Shown one piece after another: positions 57,963 to 64,000 of a stretch of DNA of 64,000 bases (position 1 is the stretch's first letter; each line of letters begins with the position of its first letter). Source of the stretch: Pyrinomonadaceae bacterium. Its GTDB lineage: Bacteria; Acidobacteriota; Blastocatellia; Pyrinomonadales; Pyrinomonadaceae. The position numbers and the translations under genes were made by a program. The DNA lies in NCBI GenBank assembly GCA_026129865.1, contig JAHCHG010000001.1, positions 726,097-790,096 of the forward strand, written 5' to 3'. The notes under the pieces are model-generated. The model was not told where the DNA came from. It saw nothing but the letters and a program-made list of their open reading frames with translations, and ran no database searches.

Positions 57963-58187
57963 CTATTTCGCGGCTGCCTTTTTCGATTCGCTTTCGCGTT
58001 CGGTGATCAAAGTGTAAACGCGTGCCAGCGTCTTTTTTTCGCGGCGGATATCATTTACGGTATCGCCGACGCCGAGTGATTTCTTAAATTTTAATCGAAA
58101 CAGCGATTCTTTCAGCGTGTCAGCCTGCTCGCGCAGTTCTTCGACATTCATTTCGCGCAGCTGCTCCATTACGTCTTTCCGTTTCAT
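57963..58187 (-). CDS. rpmC: 50S ribosomal protein L29
   Basis: Tunnel-exit protein near L23, docking site for SRP and trigger factor. 74 residues: MKRKDVMEQLREMNVEELRE, the LFRLKFKKSLGVGDTVNDIR region and KTLARVYTLITERE, ending in a Lys/Ala tail. Lies between rplP and rpsQ with small gaps. Confidence 0.95.
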   Translation of the reverse strand: MKRKDVMEQLREMNVEELREQADTLKESLFRLKFKKSLGVGDTVNDIRREKKTLARVYTLITERESESKKAAAK

Positions 58188-58192
58188 AATTC

Positions 58193-58615
58193 TTAAACTA
58201 CGCCTCCTTCGAGATCGGCGCGGGTAACGAACTTCACTTTTACCGGAAGTTTTTGCGCCGCGAGTCTCATTGCCTCGCGTGCAAGGTCTTCGTTCACACC
58301 CTGGATCTCATAAAGAATTCTTCCCGGGCGAACAACGGCAACCCAGTGATCCGGAGCACCTTTTCCTTTACCCATACGGGTTTCAGCCGGTTTCTTCGTA
58401 ATCGGCTTGTCAGGGAACATTCTGATCCAGATCTTTCCGCCGCGCTTTACGTGGCGCGTCATAGCGATACGAGCCGCTTCGATCTGACGATCGGTGATCC
58501 AGCCGGATTCCAATGTTTTCAAGCCAAAATCACCGAAATTCAACTTGTCGCCGCGCGTTGCTTTTCCGCGCATACGACCTTTCATTACTTTGCGGTGCTT
58601 GACCTTTTTCGGCAT
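58193..58615 (-). CDS. rplP: 50S ribosomal protein L16
   Basis: Organises the A-site region. 140 residues from ATG 58615 ([20 protein letters not shown]). Other motifs: [60 protein letters not shown]. The ATG two codons upstream is unlikely. Followed by rpmC after 5 nt. Confidence 0.97.
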   Translation of the reverse strand: MPKKVKHRKVMKGRMRGKATRGDKLNFGDFGLKTLESGWITDRQIEAARIAMTRHVKRGGKIWIRMFPDKPITKKPAETRMGKGKGAPDHWVAVVRPGRILYEIQGVNEDLAREAMRLAAQKLPVKVKFVTRADLEGGVV

Positions 58616-58634
58616 TAACATAATGAGTTCCTCT

Positions 58635-58655
58635 ATTTGCGATTTTCAATTTGCG
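58635..58655. repeat. Heptad array, three units
   Basis: ATTTGCG, ATTTTCA, ATTTGCG in exact 7-nt register in the rpsC-rplP gap. Confidence 0.55.
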
Positions 58656-58754
58656 GTTGTTTCCTTACAACTGCAAAGTTCGTCAAATGTATAAATGTTT
58701 ATTCGTATATCTTCCAAATTAACGATTAATCTTTCACAATTTACAATTACTTAT

Positions 58755-59495
58755 CTATCTTCTGTTGTCGCGATCGAAGCGTCTTCCGCGTCCGCGTCCG
58801 CGCGCTCCGGCGTCGACCTTAACTTCATTTATCGGATCGGTCGTCGTTCCGCGCGCCATCGATGCGTTGGGATCGAGAATCTCTCCGCGATAGATCCAGC
58901 ATTTTACGCCGATAATTCCGAACGTTGTCAAAGCTTCGGCGAAACCGAAGTCGATATCGGCACGCAGCGTGTGCAAAGGAAGTTGACCTTCGAGCGACCA
59001 TTCCGTTCTTGCGATTTCAGCTCCGTTCAAACGACCGGCGCACATAACCTTGATTCCCTGAGCACCGAAGCGAAGAGTTTCTTCGATCGTTTTCTTCATC
59101 GCTCGGCGAAAAGCGATTCGCTTTTCAAGCTGCTGCGCGATCTTTTCAGCCTGAAGCTGAGCATTGAGTTCCGGATGACGAATTTCCTGGATCGAAACAA
59201 TTACGTCGCGTCCTGTTTTCTTCGAAAGATCCTCTTTCAATTTTTCGATCTCGCTTCCTTTACGACCGATGATAATTCCCGGACGAGCCGTATAAATAAT
59301 GATCTTCAAACGGTTTGCCGCGCGTTCAACGTCAATATGCGATACACCGGCGCCCATAAAGCGCTTCTTGAGATCCCGCTTTAGCTGAAGATCTTCAGCC
59401 AAAAATTCGGCAAATTCATTTTTCGCATACCAATGCGAATGCCAATCTTTGTTGTATCCAACTCTAAATCCGTACGGATGAACTTTCTGTCCCAT
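58755..59495 (-). CDS. rpsC: 30S ribosomal protein S3
   Basis: mRNA-entry protein with helicase role. 246 residues from ATG 59495 ([20 protein letters not shown]); upstream in-frame codons are part of a heptad array. KH domain [20 protein letters not shown], then [20 protein letters not shown], and [13 protein letters not shown]. The tail is Arg/Gly-rich ([17 protein letters not shown]), a modest extension. Confidence 0.96.
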   Translation of the reverse strand: MGQKVHPYGFRVGYNKDWHSHWYAKNEFAEFLAEDLQLKRDLKKRFMGAGVSHIDVERAANRLKIIIYTARPGIIIGRKGSEIEKLKEDLSKKTGRDVIVSIQEIRHPELNAQLQAEKIAQQLEKRIAFRRAMKKTIEETLRFGAQGIKVMCAGRLNGAEIARTEWSLEGQLPLHTLRADIDFGFAEALTTFGIIGVKCWIYRGEILDPNASMARGTTTDPINEVKVDAGARGRGRGRRFDRDNRR

Positions 59496-59503
59496 AATAT
59501 CTA

Positions 59504-59608
59504 TTTTCGATCTTCGATCTGCGATCAACAGACGCGTAAAATTCACGTTGTTAGCTCAGTTTTTCTACTTGCATCGAATCGCAAATCGAAAATTGCAGAT
59601 CGCAAAAT
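59504..59608. repeat. Heptad-register gap, 15 x 7 nt, complementary ends
   Basis: The left end is TTTTCGA, TCTTCGA, TCTGCGA; the right end TCGAATC, GCAAATC, GAAAATT, GCAGATC, GCAAAAT. The arms are inverted complements, and the distance between them is an exact multiple of seven (59504 to 59574 is 70 nt), although the middle has decayed. Fills nearly the whole rplV-rpsC gap. Confidence 0.75.
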
Positions 59609-59611
59609 TAG

Positions 59612-60382
59612 TTACTGCCGTTCCAACTCCTCGTTTTCGTCGATCTGAGCTTCCTCAGCTTTTTTCGTACCGGTCTTTTCTTCTTCTGTTTGCGCGGCAA
59701 GCGGTTTGTTGTCAACCGTTTCTTCTGCCGGTGATGCTTCCGCTTCCGGAGCCGCATCAGTTGTTTCGTTTTCCGGAGCGACGTCCGTTTTCGCTTCTTT
59801 GGTAACCGTTGTATCAGGTTCCGGAATGTCTACGACCGGCTTTTCAACTTCGATCACTTCCTCTTCGGACTTCTTAGTTTCGGTTTTCTTCGTTGACGGC
59901 TTATCGGCTTTCTTGCCTTTCTTTTCAGACTCGCTCTTCTTGCTCTTGGCGTTTGCTTCCTTCAAAGCAACTGCTTCGGCATCTACCGAATTGCCATGCT
60001 TTTTAAGCTTAACGACCGGGCTTTCAGGCTTTTCGCTCGAAACCAGGATCGTAATATGACAATAATGCCGTTGTTCCTGATATGCGCGTCCCTGCGGTGC
60101 CGGGCGAAGACGTCTGCGGTTTTTATGCATGCCCATATCGACGAAGCATGACTTTACCCAGAGGTCGTCCGGATCGATCGCCACGTTCTTCTGTTCAGCT
60201 TGATATGTCGCATTTGCGATCGCCGAACGGAGCAACTTTGTAACCGGCTTTGCCGCCCGCTTATTTGTATATTGAAGTATCGCCAACGCCTGCGAAACAT
60301 TTCGCCCGCGAATCAAGTCGATCACAAGCCGCGTTTTCTGCGGCGAGCCTTTCAGATTTCTTCTTTTTGCTATCGCTTCCAT
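59612..60382 (-). CDS. rplV: 50S ribosomal protein L22 with 140-residue charged C-terminal tail
   Basis: 256 residues, over twice the usual 110-120. The core (residues 1-115) carries NLKGSPQKTRLVIDLIRGRN, the tunnel-loop region MGMHKNRRRLRPAPQGRAYQ and the CHITILVS end. Beyond it is a Lys/Glu/Ala/Pro/Thr tail (e.g. SKKSESEKKGKKADKPSTKK, DVAPENETTDAAPEAEASPA). L22 lines the exit tunnel, with its C-terminus on the solvent side, so the tail would surround the tunnel exit. No frameshift or fusion signal. Confidence 0.95.
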   Translation of the reverse strand: MEAIAKRRNLKGSPQKTRLVIDLIRGRNVSQALAILQYTNKRAAKPVTKLLRSAIANATYQAEQKNVAIDPDDLWVKSCFVDMGMHKNRRRLRPAPQGRAYQEQRHYCHITILVSSEKPESPVVKLKKHGNSVDAEAVALKEANAKSKKSESEKKGKKADKPSTKKTETKKSEEEVIEVEKPVVDIPEPDTTVTKEAKTDVAPENETTDAAPEAEASPAEETVDNKPLAAQTEEEKTGTKKAEEAQIDENEELERQ

Positions 60383-60389
60383 AATTCAA

Positions 60390-60475
60390 TTTTGGATTGC
60401 GGACTTCGGATTTTGGATTAAAGTAATTAGCCGCAGCCAATTAGGAATCCAAAATCTAAAATCCAAAATCTGTTT
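60390..60475. repeat. Heptad array, 4 + 4 units, inverted halves
   Basis: Left: TTTTGGA, TTGCGGA, CTTCGGA, TTTTGGA (60390-60417). Right: TCCAAAA, TCTAAAA, TCCAAAA, TCTGTTT (60448-60475). The right arm is the complement of the left and ends on the rpsS stop codon (60474-60476). The 30-nt loop breaks the register by two bases. Confidence 0.85.
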
Positions 60476-60764
60476 ACTTCCTCTTCGCTGCCTTTTCCGC
60501 TTTAGTTCCGGGATGACCTTTATAAGTTCTCGTCGGCGAAAATTCGCCAAGCTTATGTCCGACCATATTCTCAGTTACGAAAACCGGAATATGTCGTTTC
60601 CCGTTGTGAACGCCGAACGTCAATCCAACCATCTGCGGTGTGATCGTCGATCGCCGCGACCAGGTTTTGATCGCCTGCGGTTTCGCTCCGCCTTCAATAA
60701 TTCGTCTTAACGTTTTCTGGACACTGACATCAATGAACGGTCCTTTCTTCAATGAACGTGGCAT
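60474..60764 (-). CDS. rpsS: 30S ribosomal protein S19
   Basis: Head protein with S13. 96 residues: [80 protein letters not shown]; normal length. Four nt after rplB. Confidence 0.97.
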   Translation of the reverse strand: MPRSLKKGPFIDVSVQKTLRRIIEGGAKPQAIKTWSRRSTITPQMVGLTFGVHNGKRHIPVFVTENMVGHKLGEFSPTRTYKGHPGTKAEKAAKRK

Positions 60765-60768
60765 AGTC

Positions 60769-61599
60769 TTATTTTCTTCTTCTATCGCGGACGATCATAT
60801 TGTCCGTACGTTTATTTCTACGAGTCTTGTAACCGCGCGTCGGCTGTCCCCAAGGAGTAACCGGATGACGTCCGCCGGAAGTTTTACCTTCACCGCCGCC
60901 GTGCGGGTGATCGACCGGGTTCATTACAACTCCGCGAACTTTCGGGCGGCGTCCTTTCCAACGCGTTCTGCCGGCTTTACCGAGCGAAACGTTTTCATTT
61001 TCCTGATTTCCGACCTGTCCGACCGTCGCTGTACAAACAACCGGAACACGTCGAACTTCACCGGACGGCATTCTCATCTGCGCATAATCGCCTTCTTTTG
61101 CAACAAGCTGAGCAAATGTTCCGGCTGACCGAACGAGCTGTCCGCCTTTTCCGGGACGCAGTTCGATATTGTGAACCTGTGTGCCGAGCGGAATATTCTT
61201 GATCGGCAGTGTGTTTCCCGGCAAAATATCGGCGTCTTCGCCGCTCATGATGGTCGAACCAACTTTCAAACCGATCGGAGCAAGAATGTACCGCTTTTCA
61301 CCATCGAGATAAGTGATCAGCGCGATATGCGCAGTTCGATTCGGATCGTATTCGATCTGAGTTACTTTCCCCGGAATACCGATCTTGTTGCGCTTAAAAT
61401 CGATGATGCGGTAATGGCGCTTATGTCCGCCGCCGCGTCTGCGCACCGATATCCGTCCGTCATTATTGCGACCGGAGATCCTTTTTTTCGGTTCGAGCAA
61501 AGATTTTTCAGGCTTCGCTCCCGGAGTAAGTTCGTCGCGCGTCAGATAAGTTTGATATCTTCGCGCCGGCGATGTCGGTTTTAATCTCTTAATTCCCAT
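60769..61599 (-). CDS. rplB: 50S ribosomal protein L2
   Basis: Needed for peptidyl-transferase activity and subunit joining. 276 residues: [40 protein letters not shown], the invariant HIS region and [20 protein letters not shown], then [20 protein letters not shown]. Standard. Confidence 0.98.
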   Translation of the reverse strand: MGIKRLKPTSPARRYQTYLTRDELTPGAKPEKSLLEPKKRISGRNNDGRISVRRRGGGHKRHYRIIDFKRNKIGIPGKVTQIEYDPNRTAHIALITYLDGEKRYILAPIGLKVGSTIMSGEDADILPGNTLPIKNIPLGTQVHNIELRPGKGGQLVRSAGTFAQLVAKEGDYAQMRMPSGEVRRVPVVCTATVGQVGNQENENVSLGKAGRTRWKGRRPKVRGVVMNPVDHPHGGGEGKTSGGRHPVTPWGQPTRGYKTRRNKRTDNMIVRDRRRK

Positions 61600-61608
61600 A
61601 ACTTTATA

Positions 61609-61678
61609 CAGTTATCAGCGATCAGTTATCAGTGATCAGCTTTTGTTTACTGTTTACTGTTGACTGTTGACTGATTAA
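61609..61678. repeat. Heptad array, ten units, inverted halves
   Basis: Units CAGTTAT, CAGCGAT, CAGTTAT, CAGTGAT, CAGCTTT, then TGTTTAC twice, TGTTGAC twice, TGATTAA; exact 7-nt register. Left CAGT/GAT words and right TGTTGAC/TGATTAA words are partly complementary. It overlaps the rplW stop codon (61675-61677). Confidence 0.85.
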
Positions 61679-61995
61679 ATTGCCTCTGCGTAATCAACAT
61701 GCGGCTCGCCTTTTTTCAAGGTAATGTACGCTTTCTTCCACGATGGGCGGCGACCTTCCTGTCTTCCGCGGCGTTTCATTTTTCCTTGATACTGGATCGT
61801 GCGAACTTTTGCTACCTTGACGCCGAAGATCTCTTCGACTGCGCTCCTAATGTCGTCCTTTCCGGCTTTTTTATTGACGCGGAACGTCAAAACCTGACCG
61901 AGTTCCTTGTCATCGCTCGTTTCTTCTTTCAAAAGAACGCTCTTTTCCGTAATGAGCGGCGATTTTAAAACGTCCCAAACATTTAGCTTATTCAT
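61675..61995 (-). CDS. rplW: 50S ribosomal protein L23
   Basis: Tunnel-exit docking site for trigger factor and SRP. 106 residues from ATG 61995, set by GAGGAGG inside the end of rplD (8-nt overlap), so translation is coupled. [60 protein letters not shown]. Confidence 0.95.
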   Translation of the reverse strand: MNKLNVWDVLKSPLITEKSVLLKEETSDDKELGQVLTFRVNKKAGKDDIRSAVEEIFGVKVAKVRTIQYQGKMKRRGRQEGRRPSWKKAYITLKKGEPHVDYAEAI

Positions 61996-62836
61996 TTTCA
62001 GTCGCCTCCTCATTGGTTTCTACAGCGGCTTCTTCCGTTTTCTTTTCGGCTTTCGGCTTTACTTCCTTCGGCGCTTTTTCAGCTTTCGGCTTAGCTTCTT
62101 TTTCAGCCTTCGCCGGCTTTTCGGCTTTCGCCTTCTTTTCAGCCTTTGGCTTTTCCTGAATAACTTCGTCGCTCGCCTTTACGCTCTTTTCCCGAGCCGG
62201 ATCAAGCAATTCCTGAACTTCAGCAAGAGCAGATTTCGAGATCAGAAGTTTTTCGTGGTAGATCAGGTCGTAAATATTTAAACCGTAACCGTTTGTAACC
62301 TTAGTCTTCTGAACATTTCGCGAAGACAGGATCAAATTCAAGTTATCAAGCGAATCGACGATCAAAACCTTGGTCGGCTTCTTCGCGCCTGCAAATCCCA
62401 AAGTTGTCATTACATTGACAAAATCTTTCGTTCGCGGATTTTCTATCTTGAAATCATCGATGATTACGATATTTCCTTCACGAAGTCTTTCCGACAAAGC
62501 CGATCGAAGCGCACCGCGGCGCATTTTCTTCGGCATTTTATATGACCAGTCTCGCGGCTGCGGACCGTGAACCCGACCACCGCCGCGCCACAATGGCGAA
62601 CGGATAGAGGCTACACGAGCGCGTCCGGTACCTTTCTGTTTCCACGGCTTTTTACCGCCGCCGGAAACGTCTCCGCGCGTTTTTGTTGCCGAAGTTCCCT
62701 GCCGGCGGTTTGCCAGATAATTTCTGACGGCACCATGGATCAGGGATTCATTCAGTTCAACACCAAAAACTGCATCCGAAAGTTCGACTTCGCCGACTTC
62801 CTTATTACTTAAATTGCGAACCTTTGCGGTAGGCAT
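61988..62836 (-). CDS. rplD: 50S ribosomal protein L4 with charged C-terminal tail
   Basis: 282 residues from ATG 62836. The core (1-210) has [40 protein letters not shown] and [20 protein letters not shown], typical of the tunnel-lining loop. The last 70 residues are Lys/Glu/Ala/Pro-rich ([20 protein letters not shown]), absent from E. coli L4 (201). In E. coli L4 represses the S10 operon leader; whether that holds here is unknown. Confidence 0.95.
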   Translation of the reverse strand: MPTAKVRNLSNKEVGEVELSDAVFGVELNESLIHGAVRNYLANRRQGTSATKTRGDVSGGGKKPWKQKGTGRARVASIRSPLWRGGGRVHGPQPRDWSYKMPKKMRRGALRSALSERLREGNIVIIDDFKIENPRTKDFVNVMTTLGFAGAKKPTKVLIVDSLDNLNLILSSRNVQKTKVTNGYGLNIYDLIYHEKLLISKSALAEVQELLDPAREKSVKASDEVIQEKPKAEKKAKAEKPAKAEKEAKPKAEKAPKEVKPKAEKKTEEAAVETNEEATENE

Positions 62837-62852
62837 AATCTCACTCCATTCT

Positions 62853-62894
62853 AGTTTCAAGTTCTAAGCTAACTGCTTACCCAACTTGAACTAT
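62853..62894. repeat. Heptad array, six units, inverted halves
   Basis: AGTTTCA, AGTTCTA, AGCTAAC, TGCTTAC, CCAACTT, GAACTAT: right arm AACTTGAACT complements AGTTTCAAGTTC-type left arm. It covers the rplD upstream gap and ends inside the rplC stop codon region (62891). Confidence 0.7.
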
Positions 62895-63538
62895 TTTCTA
62901 TCTGATTTCTTTACAACAACCAATCCGCCGTTCGGTCCTGGAACAGCTCCGCGAACCATGATCAAATTATTTTCGGCGTCAACTTTGGCGACCTTCAATC
63001 CTTTAACCGTTACACGCGCATCGCCCATATGTCCGGACGACTTCGTGCCTTTAATAACACGCGAAGGATAAGCGGATTGACCGATCGATCCCGGCTGGCG
63101 AATGTTCATTGAACCGTGCGACATCGGACCGCGCTGGAAATTATGTCGTTTGATCGTACCGGCAAAACCGCGACCTTTCGATTTTCCAACAACTTCGATA
63201 GCGTCTCCGTCTGCGAAAAGATCAGCTTTAACCTGATCGCCGATCGCAGCTTCCGGCTCATCCGTTAAGCGAAGTTCGCGTAAGATTCTGGTCGGCGGAA
63301 CGCCGCCGCCTGTTTTTTCAAAATGTCCGCGCATAGGTTTTGAAACGTTTTTCATTTTGATCGGCTGATCTTCAACCAAACCCAATTGAACCGCGTTATA
63401 ACCGTCGCGTCCGGTCGCGCTTTTCGTTTGCACTACCACGCAGGGTCCGGCTTTGATGACAGTTACCGGGGTAACCGTTCCATCTTCCGAAAACAGCTGC
63501 GTCATTCCTACTTTTCTACCAATGATTCCGTTAATCAT
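62891..63538 (-). CDS. rplC: 50S ribosomal protein L3
   Basis: Early 50S assembly nucleator. 215 residues: [60 protein letters not shown], the Gln modified in E. coli included. Normal length. Between rpsJ and rplD. Confidence 0.97.
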   Translation of the reverse strand: MINGIIGRKVGMTQLFSEDGTVTPVTVIKAGPCVVVQTKSATGRDGYNAVQLGLVEDQPIKMKNVSKPMRGHFEKTGGGVPPTRILRELRLTDEPEAAIGDQVKADLFADGDAIEVVGKSKGRGFAGTIKRHNFQRGPMSHGSMNIRQPGSIGQSAYPSRVIKGTKSSGHMGDARVTVKGLKVAKVDAENNLIMVRGAVPGPNGGLVVVKKSDRK

Positions 63539-63542
63539 AATT

Positions 63543-63626
63543 TTGTTAATTGTTAATGGTTAGCGGTTAAAGGTTAATTGCTAAGGCTGTAAAGCCGCAA
63601 TTAACGATCAACAATTAACTATTTTC
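63543..63626. repeat. Heptad array, 12 units, inverted halves
   Basis: TTGTTAA twice, TGGTTAG, CGGTTAA, AGGTTAA, TTGCTAA, GGCTGTA, AAGCCGC, AATTAAC, GATCAAC, AATTAAC, TATTTTC in exact 7-nt register between rplC and rpsJ. Left GTTAA-type units pair with right TTAAC-type units; GGCT/AGCC closes the loop. Confidence 0.88.
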
Positions 63627-63634
63627 CAAACTTT

Positions 63635-63949
63635 TTAGCCAAATGCTTTGATCTCGACATCAACGCCGGCGGGTAAATCCAATTTCATCAATGCGTCAAC
63701 CGTTTCAGCTGTCGGATCGAGAATGTCCATCAAACGTTTATGCGTTCTGATCTCAAACTGTTCGCGCGATTTTTTATCAACGTGCGGCGAACGCAGAACT
63801 GTCCATTTGTTTTTCACGGTCGGAAGCGGGATCGGTCCTGCGATCCTGGCGCCCGTTCGCTTTGCAGTGTCAACGATCTCAACGGTCGATTGATCTAAAA
63901 CGCGGTGATCGTATGCTTTAAGCTTGATGCGTATTTTTTCGTTTAACAT
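63635..63949 (-). CDS. rpsJ: 30S ribosomal protein S10
   Basis: Head protein and transcription-elongation factor NusE. 104 residues from ATG 63949 ([20 protein letters not shown]); a TTG three codons upstream is rejected as in other S10 genes. Conserved [44 protein letters not shown]-type end and [14 protein letters not shown]. First gene of the ribosomal run seen here; its leader runs past 63949. Confidence 0.97.
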   Translation of the reverse strand: MLNEKIRIKLKAYDHRVLDQSTVEIVDTAKRTGARIAGPIPLPTVKNKWTVLRSPHVDKKSREQFEIRTHKRLMDILDPTAETVDALMKLDLPAGVDVEIKAFG

Positions 63950-63972
63950 AAGTTTCAACTTTTGTTCAGAGT

Positions 63973-63995
63973 ATCGCCTTCAGGCGATCTCTTTT
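63973..63995. other. Small hairpin upstream of rpsJ
   Basis: ATCGCC (63973-63978) pairs with GGCGAT (63983-63988) around a TTCA loop. On the plus strand a T run follows, so it would terminate plus-strand transcription; on the minus strand it lies in the rpsJ leader or the end of an upstream gene's trailer. The window ends too soon to tell. Confidence 0.4.
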
Positions 63996-64000
63996 TTCGC

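Noticed and set aside
58695..59384. 229-codon plus-strand frame opposite rpsC
   Set aside because: Mirrors the strongly conserved S3 gene; composition typical of an antisense shadow.

Overview
The window reads as a piece of the chromosome of a free-living, Gram-negative-type heterotroph. It is most likely an acidobacterium of the Blastocatellia/Pyrinomonadaceae kind. That is an inference from gene content: an ECF sigma factor of the acidobacterial/planctomycete type that overlaps a Ser/Thr kinase with a TPR tail, a cyclic-di-AMP riboswitch on an APC permease, a PEP-CTERM protein, single-chain glycyl-tRNA synthetase, moderate GC, and coding almost without gaps. I see no tRNA, rRNA, prophage or CRISPR array.

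Layout. Positions 1-3.6 kb hold two small unknown genes, then a methylmalonyl-CoA mutase large subunit and a DUF2254 membrane protein. 3.7-8.3 kb (minus strand) carries glmM, a candidate small RNA, an unknown 450-residue protein, aroB and a small membrane-anchored protein. 8.5-16.6 kb has a transglycosylase-like protein, a CYTH protein, a lipoprotein, an acyl-CoA dehydrogenase, a TPR protein and the sigma/kinase pair. 16.7-24.6 kb has moeA-moaC, an M50B-like membrane protease, a TPM/L,D-transpeptidase fusion, a DUF1223 lipoprotein and uvrA. 24.6-33.5 kb (minus) has the riboswitch-controlled permease and a biotin cluster (bioB, dienelactone hydrolase, MFS, bioF, bioD, DUF2695, bioA). 33.5-36.3 kb has a multi-spanning membrane protein and the CCA enzyme. 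36.3-37.3 kb is an AT-rich islet: a small gene plus an HNH endonuclease pseudogene split by a 291-bp MITE with a perfect 10-bp target duplication. 37.3-40.4 kb has glyS and two exported proteins. 40.6-63.95 kb is one long minus-strand run, in transcription order rpsJ-rplC-D-W-B-rpsS-rplV-rpsC-rplP-rpmC-rpsQ-rplN-X-E-rpsN-H-rplF-R-rpsE-rpmD-rplO-secY-adk-map-infA-rpmJ-rpsM-K-D-rpoA-rplQ-accB-accC-rpsO-pnp. It combines the S10, spc and alpha operons with fatty-acid and RNA-turnover genes.

The most unusual signal is a family of short arrays, mostly in the gaps of the minus-strand operons. They are built in an exact 7-nt register (one in a 9-nt register), and each locus has its own unit. In most of the longer arrays the second half is the inverted complement of the first, so the transcript would fold into a hairpin; some arrays end exactly at a stop codon and one lies inside a coding sequence. 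Other points of interest are the candidate sRNA with its own promoter and terminator at 6.7-6.8 kb, a folded leader or 29-codon ORF before moeA, the fresh MITE insertion, and low-complexity charged tails on ribosomal proteins L4, L22, L24 and S17.

Together the genes cover translation and protein export, nucleotide-sugar, shikimate, biotin, molybdopterin and fatty-acid metabolism, nucleotide excision repair and cell-envelope upkeep. This is a housekeeping region with little accessory DNA. All family assignments were made by reading motifs; no database search was possible.
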